DNA of 64,000 nucleotides from Acholoe squamosa (taxonomy: Eukaryota > Annelida > Polychaeta > Phyllodocida > Polynoidae). The notes beneath the pieces are model-generated. The model did not search any database and had not been told where the DNA came from. It saw only the letters and a list, made by a program, of their open reading frames with translations. The DNA lies in NCBI GenBank assembly GCA_949317995.1, contig OX439049.1, positions 11,346,395 to 11,410,394 of the forward strand, given 5' to 3'. This document shows, piece after piece, positions 45,573 to 54,446 of this stretch. Both the position numbers and the translations under genes were made by a program. The stretch's first letter is position 1. Every line of letters begins with the position of its first letter.

Positions 45573-46220
45573 CTGTCAACATAGAACACCATAGGCCTAT
45601 TGGTGAAGAGAATGTGGAAGACAACATTTCATACCCTGATGCATCACCTGTTTAAGGACAGCTAACATCTAAATATTCAATAAAGAACTCAACAATAGAA
45701 GTCAATATTTCTGCATTCTGCACACTGGAATTAACCAAAGAAATACATTTTTGTCAAGATTAATTCGTTATAAGTTTTCTCGCCATGAATATGACCTTAG
45801 CTGTCAAAATGGCATTAAACTTATATCACTCACTCACCCACTTCGTTGTATTTGAATTCTGGGGGCCAAAACTTCATAATAAAGGGATTAATTTACTATA
45901 GAAATACATGGTTATGGTTCGGGACCAAGCAATTAGTTTGTTTTATCTTACTATTTTGGCTTGGACAGTGCCTTTTTGGTTATAACCCCAGAGCATTATC
46001 AGGCCATAACCTTACTCTAACACCTTTTGGATATCTTCAAGAAGCCTTTGGTTAGAGTCTGGACATGTTAATAAATTTGAGGAGTATACAAAGTCAACCT
46101 CTCCATACAGTTCCAGTTAAAACCATTCAGGGTTCTATGGGAATCGTTCCCCGGCCACTGTGGCAAGAGACGGACCCGTTGTCCACTACACCAAGTCGAA
46201 CGGTACTAGAAGGATTTGAA
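45375..46220. repeat. Duplicated segment Y, second copy
   Basis: Near-identical to 43698-44539, with the second SDR exon and a second SINE-like head. It is followed by unique sequence from 46221. Confidence 0.92.
45449..45572 (-). CDS. SDR exon, outer (duplicated) copy
   Basis: Identical in coding to the exon at 43768-43891, with the same acceptor and donor. It lies in the second copy of a local tandem duplication. Confidence 0.82.
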
Positions 46221-46312
46221 TAAGTTGTCCGACATACCTGATGTTTGCACACCTCATTAGCATAGATTCCAACGTTGCCATGTCGAGTTATTAACAGGGA
46301 AACATCCTACCC

Positions 46313-46440
46313 ACTCATCAAATAAACGTTATTTAACGTCAAAATAACGTTTTTAACGTTTTAAAACATTTTGCTATGATAAGGGGCCATGGATAGGGAA
46401 ACGTTCTGAAACGATTTGCTTTTTTTTTCGGCGAATGAGT
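46313..46440. repeat. AACGTT repeat fragment with CCCACTCA end
   Basis: It starts CCCACTCATCAAATAAACG and contains AACGTCAAAATAACGTT units. Related to the fragment at 11867-11984. Confidence 0.45.
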
Positions 46441-46808
46441 AAGACATCCTAGATGAACATGCCATCCCTAAAGTCTCCATATTGTTTGAAATAAATAAGA
46501 ATCCAATCATTTTCCATAGCGATAAGTCTTGGCACCCACCATTGCGGCTTGCTGACCGTTGACCCATAACTAGGTCAGGTGCCAACATCCGGTCTACTTT
46601 CACCGTGTCAACACGTCCCGGCATGCCAGAATGCCAATAAAACATGGAAGGAATAATCACAGGTTCCATACACTAAAGGATAGATAGGCTAAAAGCTTAA
46701 TATCATAACATTTCAACATAACAACTTGATTATCCACATGCCGGGGCCCTGCGGCAAAGAGGCCCGCGAATATGGACAAGAAAGCACAGGACGACTTCTG
46801 ATGACAAC

Positions 46809-46880
46809 ATGGCGAAGTCTATTTTTCTACTGCTCGGCCTAACAAAATGTCTTCTCCTGGATTTATTATGGGGTTATAAG
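46809..46880 (+). CDS. Possible first exon with signal-peptide-like sequence
   Basis: ATG at 46809 opens 24 codons (MAKSIFLLLGLTKCLLLDLL and four more) ending exactly at a good donor, AAG|gtaagaaatt. The hydrophobic stretch after a lysine looks like a signal peptide. No downstream exon is recognised in the window, and the intron would contain the Ngaro and Gypsy elements. Chance occurrence cannot be excluded. Confidence 0.25.
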
Positions 46881-48334
46881 GTAAGAAATTAATACAAAAT
46901 GGAGAAAAACGTTAGATGAACGCATTAATCAATGTTATGAGACATGTGCTGTGCGGGTTGTGGAATATTGAACCCATAAACCCACTGACCAATTCTGAGT
47001 GCAATTCTGACCGGAGGTTAGTTTTTTTTTTTTTACAAGTTTATAACTTTATTGACCAAAGCTCACGTAGAAGTAACACGTTCTACCGCAATAGTCAGAA
47101 CAAAAAGGAATAAACAAATACAAAATAGACAAACATGTTCGAGCTTGATTTACGTGATGTATAGGCACTAAATTATGTTGGTGAACGTTCATTTATTATA
47201 TGGCTAATATCGACGACACGATAGATTATTACTACTTACACCGTATTCAATGGGGGGTGGAATACGATCCTCGCATATTCAGCGGCGCCATTTTGAAATT
47301 TATACAGAGCTAATTTGTTTCATATTTAGGTATGGTTATTAGAAGTTTTACAGTAAAACAATGATTGAACTAGTTAAATAATATGTTATGAATTGTTTAA
47401 GGTATATCTATGTATTAGCGCCATGTTAAAAAAAAAGATATTTTCCTGCGCAAGGAACATTTATATCGAAACTAAAAGCAGCGGCTAGCTCCGTATCACT
47501 TGACCTACTTCGTCGAGCAAGGTGTCATGACGGATCAAAACAAACCGGGACGAGTCTAAGCCTTCAAAACCAGTAAATATTGTTGAGATCCTTTATTTAA
47601 AAGCAATTTAAACCCGTGGGCCATATAATAAATGCTATAAGGCCTCGTTGAATACGGGCAGAAGCACCTCTGGGAATACGATCCTAAATTCTTCACTGAT
47701 CACTGACATTTGCTTATGTATGTATAACTCAGCAAGTGTACTTAGTCTACTGGATATGTGTTGTAGTCAACACCTTTATAAGTTCATCGAGCAAGGTAGT
47801 AACTAATGCAACAGATACCGGTATATAATTAATCCAACGATATACGTCACAGATGATCTTTACCAAATAAAGTATTTACAAATACCCATATAAAGTCATA
47901 TAAAGACAACAGTACACGATCCAACTTCTTGGTTAGTTACATGATAGAGTTATCTTCAGTCAGTCACCTTCATGGGGAGAATACTTCAGCAGGTTTTCAC
48001 TGATTTTAGACATTTACTCAGTCTAAAAACTAGGAAGTTTGTGACAGGTTTCTTACCACACATAGCCACTATCACATGCATGGTGGTCTTCCTGTATTGG
48101 GAATGCGGGTGAACCAGACCTTGGCAATGCACTTACATAATTTATATAACGTAGCATCCAACACAGATGTTACATATGCAGTATACCACATACATTACAT
48201 ATTTCATGGCGGATATGATGTCTCAATAAAGTTAAACAAGGAGGTCTGTATTCCATGGGGCCATGGAATATGACATCCCTGTATTCTATGGCCTGGTCAT
48301 GTGACTACCTGATGATATGAACAAGCTGATCTTA
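46881..48334. other. Intergenic with dispersed repeats, no gene seen
   Basis: Contains CGTATTCAATGGGG-type repeat pieces at about 47240-47280 and 47640-47700. A TATTCCATGGGGCCATGGAATA palindrome lies near 48250. No convincing ORF. Confidence 0.5.
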
Positions 48335-48522
48335 AAGCTACTTATATGCGCGCATATAAGTGGTGATAAATGGGCAGTAGCAGTTCCCAATATATTACCA
48401 GATGTCACCACTTCCATGCAGGTGTTATGTAACAGGTTCCTTCACTGGTGGCCTTTGTAGTCGGCCATATTGCCTAGCCCCAGGAAGGACCACCGGTCAC
48501 ACATTGGAGATTTTTTTTTCTT
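48335..48522 (+). repeat. Split direct repeat A1
   Basis: 188 bp, matching A2 at 53485-53672 with about four differences. It starts AAGCTACTTATATGCGC and ends in a T run, TTTTTTTTTCTT. Confidence 0.93.
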
Positions 48523-48535
48523 ATTCCCAGTCATC

Positions 48536-50497
48536 ATGACTAAATGCGTGGCCTGTGATACTTCCTACCATGGTAACGCGGCCAAGTGCCCGAATTGTGG
48601 GGTGACCAATCCGGGGAAACGTTATTCTCCGGAGGATTCAGAAAAATTACCTGGTTCCGCGGATTCAGCCGAGCGTGACGAGCAGGAGGCCACGGAGGCC
48701 AGGCAGAGCGACCGGCTGCCCCAGGGGAAGGACGGTCAACATGGTGAGCTTGGCAGCCTTGGGGAGGATTCTACACAAAATGATTTATTGCATCAGATTG
48801 AACTTGAAAAGGCCAGGAAATCAAAAATTGATGAAATGTGTAAACGCAAAGAGTTGGAACTAGAGTTGGCCAGCCTGCGGGCTGAAAATAACAGATCTAT
48901 CCGCCAATTTAACGATGGCGTACGTGCTTGGCAAGGAGCCATGGGTGCGTTCGAGTCCCAATCTTTTTCTCTTACTGCTAGTCATATGGGTCTGCATCCC
49001 TCAGAGTTGGATGTGGTAAAGAACGAAAGTGGTGACTCGAACGCACCAGGCCTCCAGACTGGCCAATCACAAGCCAGCTCTAACCTTAACTGCGGAGTCC
49101 AAAATGGCCGCCCTGTACTTCCGGAAAGCCGGCTTTCGGCCGTAAACAATGCTTTAGGGCCTGATTCTAGTGCTATTGGACTCTCCGCAGGCCAATCCGG
49201 CCTTGAAACCAACTCAGGTATGTTTCATTTACCCAACTTGTGTAAAAAATTGCTTCCAGTAGAGCGAAATACCCAAGTAAACAAGTCGCTCACCCACGAT
49301 AACAAGCCACCTTCCCGGTACAATCAACCGGTCCCCAGAGACAATCAACCTGACTATCCAGTGGGTCAAAGACATTCCCATGGTGAATTAGACAATGATT
49401 ATCAGGAATTCCTACTGTGGAAACAATGGAGAAGTGGTGGTGTAGCTCCTAAAAACAATGCTTCAGGCATTTCTGGTGGTATTGACAGTTCTGGTAGTCC
49501 TAATGCTACTCAGGGTTTGTTTCCATCCCAACCTTCCATGGGAAACACTGTTCCTCAGCTGTTCTACAGAGATGGCACACCTTATTCCCCACCTGTCACA
49601 CCTGTTAGTCAGACTGTCAGTTGGCCTGGTGTGGGTCAATTTAGGGCACCAGATGGCAGGCTAAAGTTCCCACCTACACCTATGGTATATGGTAACCCGA
49701 CTACTTCTCATATGTATGGGATTCCAGTCCCAACATCCTATCAGCAGCAGGCTTCATATCAGTTTGGCGTTATTCCTAACCCACAACAACAGTACCAGGC
49801 TGCAGGAATTCTACCTAATCAACAAACTGGTGTTCAGTCTGTGCAACCTCAAATTCTACAAAACCCAACAGCATGGTATCCTAACCAACAACTACAACAT
49901 CAGGCTCAAGGTGCCCCAATGGTGATATTTTCACCAAACAATGCCAGTGGCAGTAAGTTTGTGACCTATGACATTGAACAGCACATGCCGCATGACAAAG
50001 TAAAAAAACCCGCCTTATTTCTGCTAGCATGGGTCTCTTGAATAGCTTGTTGGCTAGAAACTTCCCATGTAAAAACTTTGGTAAACATGTTAAATTCCTA
50101 ACTGACAAGAAAGCATTCTACAATGAGGATGCTCTCATTCATTATGATCTTGCGATGCGTGAAAGGGGAGAATCGTTTGGTGAACACACATTCTGCTATT
50201 TCGATCACGACATCTTCTCAAACAGTGTTGGTCTTGAGAATCTTAGTGCCGAGCACTTATGTAATGTTCTTGGTATCCAGCCTCCATCATCTCAAAGTGG
50301 TGCTGGTACTGCTGCGGGATCGAGTAGTAAGAGGAAAAAGAACAAAAAAAAAAAAGTCAGATGAAATTCACTGTTGCTATGCATTTAACGGTGATAATGG
50401 TTGTAACGCCAAAGATTGCCCTCACCCACATGTATGTCGTTCTTGTGGGGGTAATCACACAAAACTAAAGTGCACTGTGAAAAAATCAAATGATTGA
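48536..50497 (+). pseudogene. Ngaro-like gag, frameshifted at A runs
   Basis: The likely start is ATG 48536; an upstream in-frame ATG at 48470 lies inside repeat A1. The protein opens with a zinc-ribbon-like KCVACDTSYHGNAAKCPNCG. A charged helical region (LEKARKSKIDEMCKRKELEL) and a long Gln/Pro/Asn-rich region follow. At an A7 run (50006-50012) the frame moves to 50029-50364 (KHVKFLTDKKAFYNEDALIH). At an A12 run (about 50344-50355) it moves again to end with the Cys/His cluster CCYAFNGDNGCNAKDCPHPH plus VCRSCGGNHTKLKC before TGA 50495-50497. That Cys/His pattern is frequent at the end of DIRS-order gag proteins. Both breaks are in homopolymers. Confidence 0.82.
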
Positions 50498-50509
50498 TAT
50501 CAGGCCTTA

Positions 50510-50790
50510 GTGGATTCTGATTCAGGGGTCAGTGACTCCGAGGAGTCTGGCATAGATTGTGGAATTATAAAATCTTCCGATTCTGACAATACCAGTGAAC
50601 TTGAATATAGTTTATTATGGGATGTCAACAAATTCGTAATTCCTTGTGTTTCAAATCATGTCACTTCTTCAGACTCATTACCAAATACGGAAGACATTAT
50701 ATTAACTCCTACTATCTACACTTCCAGAATTGTCGATGGTGTTGAATGGTTTAGACTTGTCCTTTGGATTGTGATTCCGTTCATGTCTTA
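50510..50790 (+). pseudogene. Ngaro-like pol N-terminal leader
   Basis: An acidic serine-rich frame (DSDSGVSDSEESGIDCG) lies between gag and RT and appears to pass into the RT frame by a frame change near 50755. It may be the N-terminus of pol. No catalytic motif; homology not recognised. Confidence 0.45.
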
Positions 50791-52470
50791 GATGGCATGT
50801 GCCTCCAACTCAACCCACACGCCTTCTTTGATGAATGCATGGGGTTTGAGGAAGTTGATGGTAACTATGCTTATATCCTAGACGGTGTTCGTAACGGATT
50901 CAAAATCGTTGATGTGGATTATAATGGTCCTTATTTTCAAAAAAATTACCATTCCATAATCAAAGAAGGTGTAAAATGCCAAATAGACGATCTGGTAAGG
51001 AAGGAGTTAATTGATGGTAAAGTCAAAAGGGTTCTTAGTAGACCCCAGTGTGTACATTCACTGGGGGCTATTTTAAAACCAGATGGCAGCTTAAGACCCA
51101 TAACAGATTGCAGCCGTGGTGATCCCGATGATAATCTTAAAAGTATCAATGACTTTATGTACACAACTTGCCAACCGTTTCATTATACTCAAGTAGATAG
51201 TGTTACTGATGTCATACATGAGGGCTCGTTTTTATGTGTATTGGACATCCAATCTGCTTATCGTAGTGTGGCTGTTCATCCGGACGATCGTTCCAAGCAA
51301 GGTTTTGTGTGGAGTCTGGATGGTGCACCAGAATATTTTGAAGATCAAGCCTTATCGTTTGGTCTTAGATGTGCACCATTTATCTTTACTCAACTAACCG
51401 AGTTTGTCATCCGGTGTATGAATCGTAGAGGTATTTTCAATGTTTTCGGTTACCTTGATGACTTTGTTATTGTGGCTGACAGCTACGAGGAGTGTGCGAG
51501 GCGTCAGTCGATATTGGTAGATCTGCTCCGACGTCTCGGTTTCCATATTGCATGGAAAAAAATCTTAACCCCTGCTACCAAAGTCCAGTATTTGGGTCTG
51601 ATAATTGACACAGTGAAAATGGAAATCAGCTTACCCCCACAAAAGTTAGACAACTTATTAGTACTGATCGACAAGTTCTTGGGTAAAACTGTTGCTACCA
51701 AAAAAGAATTACAAGAACTGTGTGGTCCTTTGGCACACGCTAGTAGAGTTATTCGGGGAGGCAGAAAATTTTCACGTAGAGTCATTAACCTACTCAAATA
51801 CATGGCCGACAGTGTCACGGTGGTCAAACTACCTGATTGGTTTATGGATGACATCCGCTGGTGGAAAAGGTTCAGTTATGTATTCAATGGTTCTGCCAAA
51901 ATCCTACGTACCTTTGATTATCATCCTATCGTAGACACTGACTCATCACTAACTGGTTTTGGCTCATGTTATAATGGTGATTGGTTAGTAGGTGCATGGA
52001 AATTACCTGCCTACAATCAGTTGTATAATCGCTTTCCATTACATCATACTGTTGAACCCCCTTGTGAATATGATGAGACAGCTGACATTAACCTACTGGA
52101 AGTCTGGCCAGTGGTTGCCGCAGCGCAACGTTGGGGAAATGATTGGTCGGATACAAAAGTTGTAGTCAGAACCGACAATACCCAGGTCCAACGCATGATA
52201 AATACTGGCAGATCGCGGAGTGTTCGCTGTATGTGGTGGATAAGAGAATTATTTTGGTTATCAGTTGTACATAATTTTCATATTGTTGCTACTCGCGTTA
52301 AATCTAAAGACAATATTGTTCCTGACTTTTTGTCGCGCTGTACGGATAAAAGGTGTGCAAAAGGATTGCCTTCATTTCTGATAAATGACTTCTGCTGCAG
52401 GGGATGTCTTGACTCACAAATTACGGAACTACCAGTCACAGTGGATGGCTGGAGCCACGGAGCGTACTAG
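50764..52470 (+). CDS. Ngaro-like reverse transcriptase/RNase H
   Basis: A 568-aa frame copies element RNA into DNA and degrades the RNA strand. RT residues: fingers with KPDGSLRPITDCSRG (about 105-119), motif A VLDIQSAYRSV with D161, and the catalytic YLDD at 230-233. The RNase H domain starts at about 388, with all four acidic residues visible: D391 in IVDTDSSLTGFG, E446 in INLLEVW, D471 in VRTDNTQV and D521 in NIVPDFLSR. The first ATG may not be the native start, since conserved sequence seems to begin upstream. The 3' end overlaps the recombinase ORF by 86 nt in another frame, a common compact arrangement in DIRS-order elements. Confidence 0.92.
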   Translation: MDCDSVHVLDGMCLQLNPHAFFDECMGFEEVDGNYAYILDGVRNGFKIVDVDYNGPYFQKNYHSIIKEGVKCQIDDLVRKELIDGKVKRVLSRPQCVHSLGAILKPDGSLRPITDCSRGDPDDNLKSINDFMYTTCQPFHYTQVDSVTDVIHEGSFLCVLDIQSAYRSVAVHPDDRSKQGFVWSLDGAPEYFEDQALSFGLRCAPFIFTQLTEFVIRCMNRRGIFNVFGYLDDFVIVADSYEECARRQSILVDLLRRLGFHIAWKKILTPATKVQYLGLIIDTVKMEISLPPQKLDNLLVLIDKFLGKTVATKKELQELCGPLAHASRVIRGGRKFSRRVINLLKYMADSVTVVKLPDWFMDDIRWWKRFSYVFNGSAKILRTFDYHPIVDTDSSLTGFGSCYNGDWLVGAWKLPAYNQLYNRFPLHHTVEPPCEYDETADINLLEVWPVVAAAQRWGNDWSDTKVVVRTDNTQVQRMINTGRSRSVRCMWWIRELFWLSVVHNFHIVATRVKSKDNIVPDFLSRCTDKRCAKGLPSFLINDFCCRGCLDSQITELPVTVDGWSHGAY

Positions 52471-53344
52471 GAAGAGCCAATGGAACTCTTATTTGGAATT
52501 TTGCATATTATATGGTGTGCTTGTTCCATTCCCCGCTAGTATAGAAGTTGTGTTGTTATATGTTACACACTTGGCTGAGAGACTGCGCTACAGCTCTATT
52601 AAACAGTACCTAGGAGGACTTTGGGTGTTGCACAAGGTCCTAGGTTATTCACATGTCAACCCTAATACATTTGAACTCTACATCACTATGAGAGGTATTC
52701 GAAGGACCCTAGGTGATCATGTGGACCAGGCGCGACCAGCGTCAGTGCAGGACTTAAAACGTATTTATAAACTATTGGATATGTCATGTTCTGAAGATGT
52801 GGCATTTTGGATCACTGTTATCATGTGCTTCAGGGGCTTATTACGTAAGTCCAATGTGGTTGAACAAGGACTGGCAGTCTGCTTGTCAGATTTGACCTGG
52901 GAAGTCTGGGGGGTCTCCGTCAGACTTCGCCGTACAAAGACTATTTCATTTAAGGAGCGGGTCTTGTTCATACCCTTCACATTCATCAATGACTCTATCT
53001 TCTGCCTTCATTATTACCTGACCTTGCTGTTATCTATGGTGAACTACCCATCCAGTGACTCACAAGTAGTGTCTTACATGAAAAATGGCCAATGGTGTCG
53101 TGGCAGTTACTCATGGTACTTAGGCAAATTGCACAAGTTGTGTGCCAAGTCAGGCATCGATAAGTTGTCTTCACACTCGTTACGAAGAGGAAGTGCATCG
53201 GCCTTGGCAGATGCAGGTTTCAGTCTATTGGACATCAAAAACATTGGTGATTGGAAATCATTGAGTGTGTTGCATTATTTGACAAAATGCAAACAAGCTC
53301 GTATCGATCTTGATCGGCGTATGGTTAGCGCCTTATTCGTGTAA
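52385..53344 (+). CDS. Ngaro-like tyrosine recombinase
   Basis: A 319-aa intact integrase of the phage-lambda (tyrosine recombinase) type, used by DIRS-order elements instead of a DDE integrase to insert a circular DNA copy. The N-terminal SAM-like core-binding region includes SSIKQYLGGLWVLH. Catalytic residues visible: R154 in GLLRKSN, K185 in RRTKT, H264 and R267 in SSHSLRRGSA, W290 in GDWKS and nucleophile Y298 in VLHYLTKC. The full R-K-H-R-W-Y set suggests activity. The ORF starts within the RT ORF and ends 59 bp before repeat B1. Confidence 0.93.
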   Translation: MTSAAGDVLTHKLRNYQSQWMAGATERTRKSQWNSYLEFCILYGVLVPFPASIEVVLLYVTHLAERLRYSSIKQYLGGLWVLHKVLGYSHVNPNTFELYITMRGIRRTLGDHVDQARPASVQDLKRIYKLLDMSCSEDVAFWITVIMCFRGLLRKSNVVEQGLAVCLSDLTWEVWGVSVRLRRTKTISFKERVLFIPFTFINDSIFCLHYYLTLLLSMVNYPSSDSQVVSYMKNGQWCRGSYSWYLGKLHKLCAKSGIDKLSSHSLRRGSASALADAGFSLLDIKNIGDWKSLSVLHYLTKCKQARIDLDRRMVSALFV

Positions 53345-53403
53345 AATCTGGTTTTTATTTTTTATTTTTTTTTTGTTTTGTTCTCCATTCTGTTTGGCGT
53401 GTT

Positions 53404-53770
53404 GGCCTGGTTATGTATGTTTATTGGCCAGGTCCAATAAAATATTCGCCCAAACTAGATTGGAGTTGTCGTACGTCTATTTATAAGCTACTTATATGCG
53501 CACATATAAGTGGTGATAAATGGGCAGTAGCAGTTCCCAATATATTACCAGATGTCACCACTTCCATTCAGGTGTTATGTAACAGGTTCCTTCACTGGTG
53601 GCCTTTGTAGTCGGCCATATTGCCTAGCCCCAGGAAGGACCACGGGTCACACATTGGAGATTTTTTTTTCTTTCTTCTTGTGTTACTTAGGCCTGGTTAT
53701 GTATGTTTATTGGCCAGGTCCAATAAAATATTCGCCCAAACTAGATTGGAGTTGTCGTATGTCTATTTAT
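53404..53770 (+). repeat. Split direct repeats B1-A2-B2
   Basis: B1 53404-53484, A2 53485-53672, a 17-nt spacer, B2 53690-53770. B1 and B2 (starting GGCCTGGTTATG, ending CTATTTAT) are identical except for one C/T change. This arrangement is required for the circular intermediate of Ngaro/PAT elements. Confidence 0.93.
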
Positions 53771-53841
53771 GCCGTAATTCAGTAGAATTTCCTTAATTTA
53801 AGATAGTAAAACCATGAAATAAATGAAAATTTATGTCAACT

Positions 53842-53964
53842 CCATGGAATATTTCTGCATCATATTCCACTCTGTGGGAATGTCGCATCTCACTCAGGTA
53901 TATAATGGCTTCAGGGGATACTCCAGTCCTGCCTCGGGAAATATGATGCAGAAATATTCCATGG
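53842..53964. repeat. Inverted repeat with CCATGGAATATTTC arms
   Basis: The arms 53842-53868 and 53937-53964 are complementary over 27 bp with a single extra base. Related TATTCCATGG palindromes occur at about 48250, left of the Ngaro element. Confidence 0.75.
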
Positions 53965-54023
53965 TCTTGGATATTTGCTTATATAGCATGACCAGAATAC
54001 TTTCATATACCACGCATAACTAT

Positions 54024-54372
54024 TGTAGCGACAGCGCTATGCTGTTGCGGGGATCGGCGGGGATCGGCGGGGATCGGCGGGGAAGGCTGGTACGTCCCCG
54101 CACCACTAGGGGGCGCGCCGTCCGCAGCGCCTATATATTGCGCTGCGGGGGCGGCCGCAGGCAGTCTATCTCTGTGTCTGGTCGAGTGCAGACTGCCAGC
54201 CCTCCCCGCAGAGCCTGACTGAAGGAACGACGAAGGGTTATTGCATCACATATAAGCTCTTGGCCTCAGGTGCCCTGGTTGTACTGTTGGTTTTATAATA
54301 TACGGGTTATTCCCACAACCATACGTGGCTAGTCTCCGTCTCTTACTTCCCTGGGTTCGCTCTAACGTTACA
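54024..54372 (+). repeat. 5' LTR of Gypsy copy 2
   Basis: It starts TGTAGCGACAGCGC and ends CTCTAACGTTACA. Contains consecutive GGGGATCGGCG units (54048-54083), a TATA-like CTATATATTG at 54131-54140 and TTTTATAATA near 54291. The other LTR is not in the window, so the ends rest on TG/CA and the adjacent primer site. Confidence 0.78.
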
Positions 54373-54373
54373 G

Positions 54374-54391
54374 TGGTGACAGCGGTAACTA
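54374..54391 (+). promoter_or_regulatory. Putative primer-binding site, Gypsy copy 2
   Basis: TGGTGACAGCGGTAACTA one base after the LTR, shared for its first 13 bases with copy 1. Confidence 0.7.
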
Positions 54392-54446
54392 GAGAACCAG
54401 CCCCGCGAAGGTAGGGGGAAAGTAATAGGGCGAGAATAGCTGCACA

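Larger units (their letters stand above)
48335..53770 (+). mobile_element. Ngaro-like tyrosine-recombinase retrotransposon, almost complete
   Basis: The element shows the split direct repeats of the group. A1 is 48335-48522 and A2 53485-53672 (188 bp each); B1 is 53404-53484 and B2 53690-53770 (81 bp each). The order is A1-genes-B1-A2-B2. Between them lie gag, reverse transcriptase/RNase H and tyrosine recombinase genes. No methyltransferase domain was seen, which favours Ngaro over PAT or DIRS1. The repeats are nearly identical between copies, so the insertion is young. Two gag frameshifts lie in A runs, and one more break precedes pol. Confidence 0.92.

Noticed and set aside
43698..46220. 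Y-X'-Y' read as a transposon with long terminal direct repeats
   Set aside because: Y contains a host exon with splice sites and no LTR features; X' has no coding. Tandem duplication plus deletion explains it better.
54024..54372. Gypsy copy 2 LTR as homologue of copy 1 LTR
   Set aside because: I see no convincing sequence match between the two LTRs, although the internal regions are clearly related.
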